Shown: piece after piece, positions 61,866 through 64,000 of the stretch
How positions within the stretch are numbered: the first letter of the stretch is position 1
How the letters are laid out: each line of letters opens with the position of its first letter
Source: Candidatus Brevifilum fermentans
Lineage (GTDB): Bacteria > Chloroflexota > Anaerolineae > Anaerolineales > Villigracilaceae
Direction: 5' to 3'
Length of the DNA stretch: 64,000 nucleotides
NCBI GenBank assembly: GCA_945877125.1
Contig: CAMCQT010000010.1
Span: 1 to 64,000, forward strand
The notes under the pieces: model-generated
Databases searched by the model: none
The model's input: only the letters and a program-made list of their open reading frames with translations
Told to the model about the DNA's origin: nothing
Position numbers and translations under genes: made by a program

Positions 61866-63053
61866 ATGGACTTACAAACTCTCTCTACTTTACATGTCAT
61901 CTTTCAGGAAGTTCAACGCAAGCAAGATTGGCGGGCTGCGTTGGACACCTTATTTGTATCCATGCGCGACTCTTTTATTTTTGATAACGTAGCCATTTAT
62001 CTTGAAGACCCGCAAACAAAAGGACTGGATGTGGTCTACGCGCGTGCTGTGGGTCGCGGTAAAACCGCCGAAGCAGACGCCGTATGGGGCGAAAGTCTTG
62101 CGGCTGAAGCCATCGCAAAAGGTGAGATGATTTTGAAAGAGCCAAATTCAGGTACAGGCAAGACAGGCCGCCTGGGATTGGCACACTTATTAGGATTCCC
62201 ACTCTATATCGGCTCAAAGATCGGCGGCGCGCTGGTATTCATCCGTTTTGGCGGGCCCGAATATTCCGAGATGCATATTCAAACCGCATCCTTGCAGGCT
62301 TTTTGGTCTGCCGCGCTCATTGAACGCCGAGACCTGCAAGAGGCGCGCACCGAATTGGATTCTGTCCAAAGGCAAATGCGTTTGCAGGATGATTTTGTAT
62401 CCACCATTTCGCATGAGCTTCGCACGCCGCTGGGTTTTATTAAGGGCTACAGCACCAGTCTTTTGCGCGAAGATACCGTATGGGATACCGCCACTCAGCG
62501 TGAATTTCTTAATATTATTGACGAAGAAGCCGACCGCCTGACAAGGCTGATCGAAGACATGCTGGAGTCGGCGCGCCTGCAAAGCAAGACCCTCCAATTC
62601 AAATTCTCCCCTGTAAGAATTGACGCGCTTGTGCGTGATGTGGCAACACGTATCAACATGCATCATCCCGATTTGAAAGTTACTTTTGACTTCCAGCCCC
62701 TTCCGCCGATCCGCGGAGATGGTACGCGTCTTTCACAAGTATTTGAAAATCTTTTTAGCAACGCGATCAAGTACGCCCCCGATAAAGAGATCATTATTGC
62801 CATGCACTCCACAGTGGATAAGATCCGCATCGCATTTAACGATAAAGGGGATGGCATCCCTGAAGATTATCTTCCCTTTGTCTTTGAACGTTTCTACCGT
62901 GTGCCTGGCGAACGCACTGTCACTGGCACTGGGCTAGGGTTATACATTTGCAAGCAAATTATTATGGCACATCATGGTAACATTTGGGTAGAGTCAGCAT
63001 TGGGCGAAGGCGCAACATTCATTATTGAATTGCCCGTGGAACCAATGCTTTAA
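61866..63053 (+). CDS. GAF-domain histidine kinase
   Basis: The 395-residue soluble kinase begins two bases after the previous stop. A GAF domain (about 10-155) is followed by a short coiled coil, HisKA with H183 (STISHELRTPLGFI) and HATPase with GTGLGLYICKQII (about 355-367). The GAF ligand is unknown; redox, cyclic nucleotide and light are all possible. Genes for another kinase and a regulator flank it, which suggests a branched phosphorelay. Confidence 0.93.
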   Translation: MDLQTLSTLHVIFQEVQRKQDWRAALDTLFVSMRDSFIFDNVAIYLEDPQTKGLDVVYARAVGRGKTAEADAVWGESLAAEAIAKGEMILKEPNSGTGKTGRLGLAHLLGFPLYIGSKIGGALVFIRFGGPEYSEMHIQTASLQAFWSAALIERRDLQEARTELDSVQRQMRLQDDFVSTISHELRTPLGFIKGYSTSLLREDTVWDTATQREFLNIIDEEADRLTRLIEDMLESARLQSKTLQFKFSPVRIDALVRDVATRINMHHPDLKVTFDFQPLPPIRGDGTRLSQVFENLFSNAIKYAPDKEIIIAMHSTVDKIRIAFNDKGDGIPEDYLPFVFERFYRVPGERTVTGTGLGLYICKQIIMAHHGNIWVESALGEGATFIIELPVEPML

Positions 63054-63088
63054 TCTATATCATCTTTGTTCATTTTAAGGAGATCGTT

Positions 63089-63787
63089 ATGTCCAAGCGT
63101 ATTTTGATCGTGGATGATGAGCCTCGCTACCTTCGCCTCCTGGAAGCCAACTTGCGTACAGAAGGTTATGAAGTAGCCACCGCACAGGATGGCGTGCAGG
63201 CGTTGGATGTGTTCTCGACCCAGCCGATAGATCTGGTGCTGTTGGATGTAATGATGCCGCGCTTGGACGGCTTTGGCGTTTGCCAGCGGCTGCGCGAGTT
63301 TTCGAATGTGCCCATCGTCATTTTGACGGCACGCGGAGAAGAGCAGGACCGTGTGCGCGGGCTTGATCTCGGCGCCGATGATTATTTGGTAAAACCCTTT
63401 TCAGCCACTGAATTACTGGCGCGCGTACGTGCTGTTTTGCGGCGCGCACATGCGCCCGCTGAAACGACGGGACAGGCGCGCTTCTTCACTCATGGCGGAC
63501 TCAAAATTGATTTTGCGCGTGCAGAAGTATGGCGCGGCGAGGATCCCATTTCGCTTTCAGCCACAGAATACCGCCTTCTGCTTCAGTTCACGCATAATGT
63601 CGGCAAGATACTCACGTCAGAAGACTTGTTGACCAGCGTCTGGGGAGCAGAATATAAGAATGATAAAGAGATTCTATGGGTGAGTATTGCCCGCCTGCGT
63701 CAAAAACTGGAAGAAGATGCCCATACCCCGCATCATATTGTCACGCGTTCAGGGCTGGGCTACCTGATGCCACCAATTGAATCGTGA
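63089..63787 (+). CDS. OmpR-family response regulator
   Basis: The 232-residue regulator has a receiver domain (D9-D10 pocket, phosphorylated D53 in VLLDVMMPRLDGF, Lys in VKPFSATELL) and an OmpR winged helix (about 130-228, with SATEYRLLLQFTHNVGKILT and RSGLGYLM). It lies 35 bases after the GAF kinase with AAGGAGATC before the ATG. It is a natural target of the two kinases upstream. Confidence 0.96.
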   Translation: MSKRILIVDDEPRYLRLLEANLRTEGYEVATAQDGVQALDVFSTQPIDLVLLDVMMPRLDGFGVCQRLREFSNVPIVILTARGEEQDRVRGLDLGADDYLVKPFSATELLARVRAVLRRAHAPAETTGQARFFTHGGLKIDFARAEVWRGEDPISLSATEYRLLLQFTHNVGKILTSEDLLTSVWGAEYKNDKEILWVSIARLRQKLEEDAHTPHHIVTRSGLGYLMPPIES

Positions 63788-63826
63788 CGTGAGCGCACAC
63801 ATCTGTCCTGCTTAGGAACATAATCC

Positions 63827-64000
63827 ATGCCTGAAAAGAAAATCCTCATTATTGACGCAGATGTTGCCAGCCGCAACTTCATTGCTCGCAATCTGCTTGA
63901 CCAAAAATATGAAGTCATTCAGGCTGGCTCTGGCAAAGAGGGATTAATTTCTGCATGGCGTGACCGCCCCGACCTTGCAGTGATAGACCCAACAATTACA
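63827..64000 (+). CDS. Response regulator receiver domain, cut by the window end
   Basis: The first 58 codons are present. They read KILIIDADVASRNFIARNLL and end RPDLAVIDPTIT, with the likely phosphorylated Asp at residue 54. The Asp pocket at residues 10-12 is DAD, not DD. It begins 40 bases after the OmpR regulator with AGGA before the ATG, so it probably belongs to the same operon. Whether it is a single-domain or longer regulator cannot be seen. Confidence 0.85.
   Translation, partial: MPEKKILIIDADVASRNFIARNLLDQKYEVIQAGSGKEGLISAWRDRPDLAVIDPTIT

Overview
The window looks like chromosome from a Chloroflexota bacterium, most likely of class Anaerolineae. This is inferred from gene content and protein style; no rRNA or tRNA gene was seen to confirm it. 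Base composition is moderate to slightly GC-rich. No lipopolysaccharide or outer-membrane assembly genes appear. Two lipoproteins of the BMP family, a Ser/Thr kinase signalling operon, a class III cyclase and a complete-looking division and cell wall cluster are present.

Layout. (1) 1-12.5 kb is housekeeping and accessory genes on the + strand: a tandem cyclase, ligA, a PLP-dependent acyltransferase, a site-2 protease, a manganese-type (yybP-ykoY) riboswitch in front of a DedA protein and a P-type ATPase, a Cys-cluster protein, a PIG-L deacetylase and a molybdate-binding Mop protein. (2) 12.6-14.6 kb is a KAP P-loop NTPase gene flanked by two related miniature inverted-repeat elements. (3) 14.6-21.1 kb holds trmD, an MFS transporter, two BMP-family lipoproteins, a secreted zinc-ribbon protein and a methyltransferase. 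(4) 21.2-39.2 kb is the dcw cluster: mraZ, rsmH, ftsL, ftsI, murF, mraY, murD, ftsW, murG, a CvpA-like gene, murC, a small ORF, murB, ddl, ftsQ, ftsA, ftsZ. murE is absent. (5) 39.3-45.3 kb is seven minus-strand genes, including a lipoyl-pathway acyltransferase, a DapA-family enzyme and a ParB-fold protein. (6) 45.4-51.3 kb is a phospho-signalling operon: Ser/Thr kinase with a beta-propeller (apparent CTG start), PP2C phosphatase, J-domain/VWA fusion, zinc-ribbon/FHA protein, a small unknown and an OmpR-type regulator. (7) 51.6-59.2 kb holds add, then an origin-type cluster (rpmH, rnpA, yidD, PQQ lipoprotein, yidC, khpB, pfkB-type kinase, parA, parB) without dnaA. (8) 59.2-64 kb is an amidohydrolase, two soluble histidine kinases and two response regulators, the last one cut by the window end.

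The most striking feature cuts across these regions. Degenerate seven-base tandem arrays resembling the STRR repeats of cyanobacteria, together with several palindrome families, are scattered through the window. They lie between genes, but they are also translated in frame inside essential genes (ligA twice, murD, murG, probably ddl). They supply the last residues and stop codons of others (the P-type ATPase, trmD, murB, ftsW) and in one case the ribosome-binding site and start codon (the first BMP lipoprotein). GC-rich palindromes are likewise translated inside a methyltransferase and an amidohydrolase.

A second recurrent pattern is a TATAAT-like hexamer six or seven bases before the ATG of several genes, which suggests leaderless transcripts. 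These patterns were found by reading the sequence; homology statements rest on recognised motifs, not on database searches.
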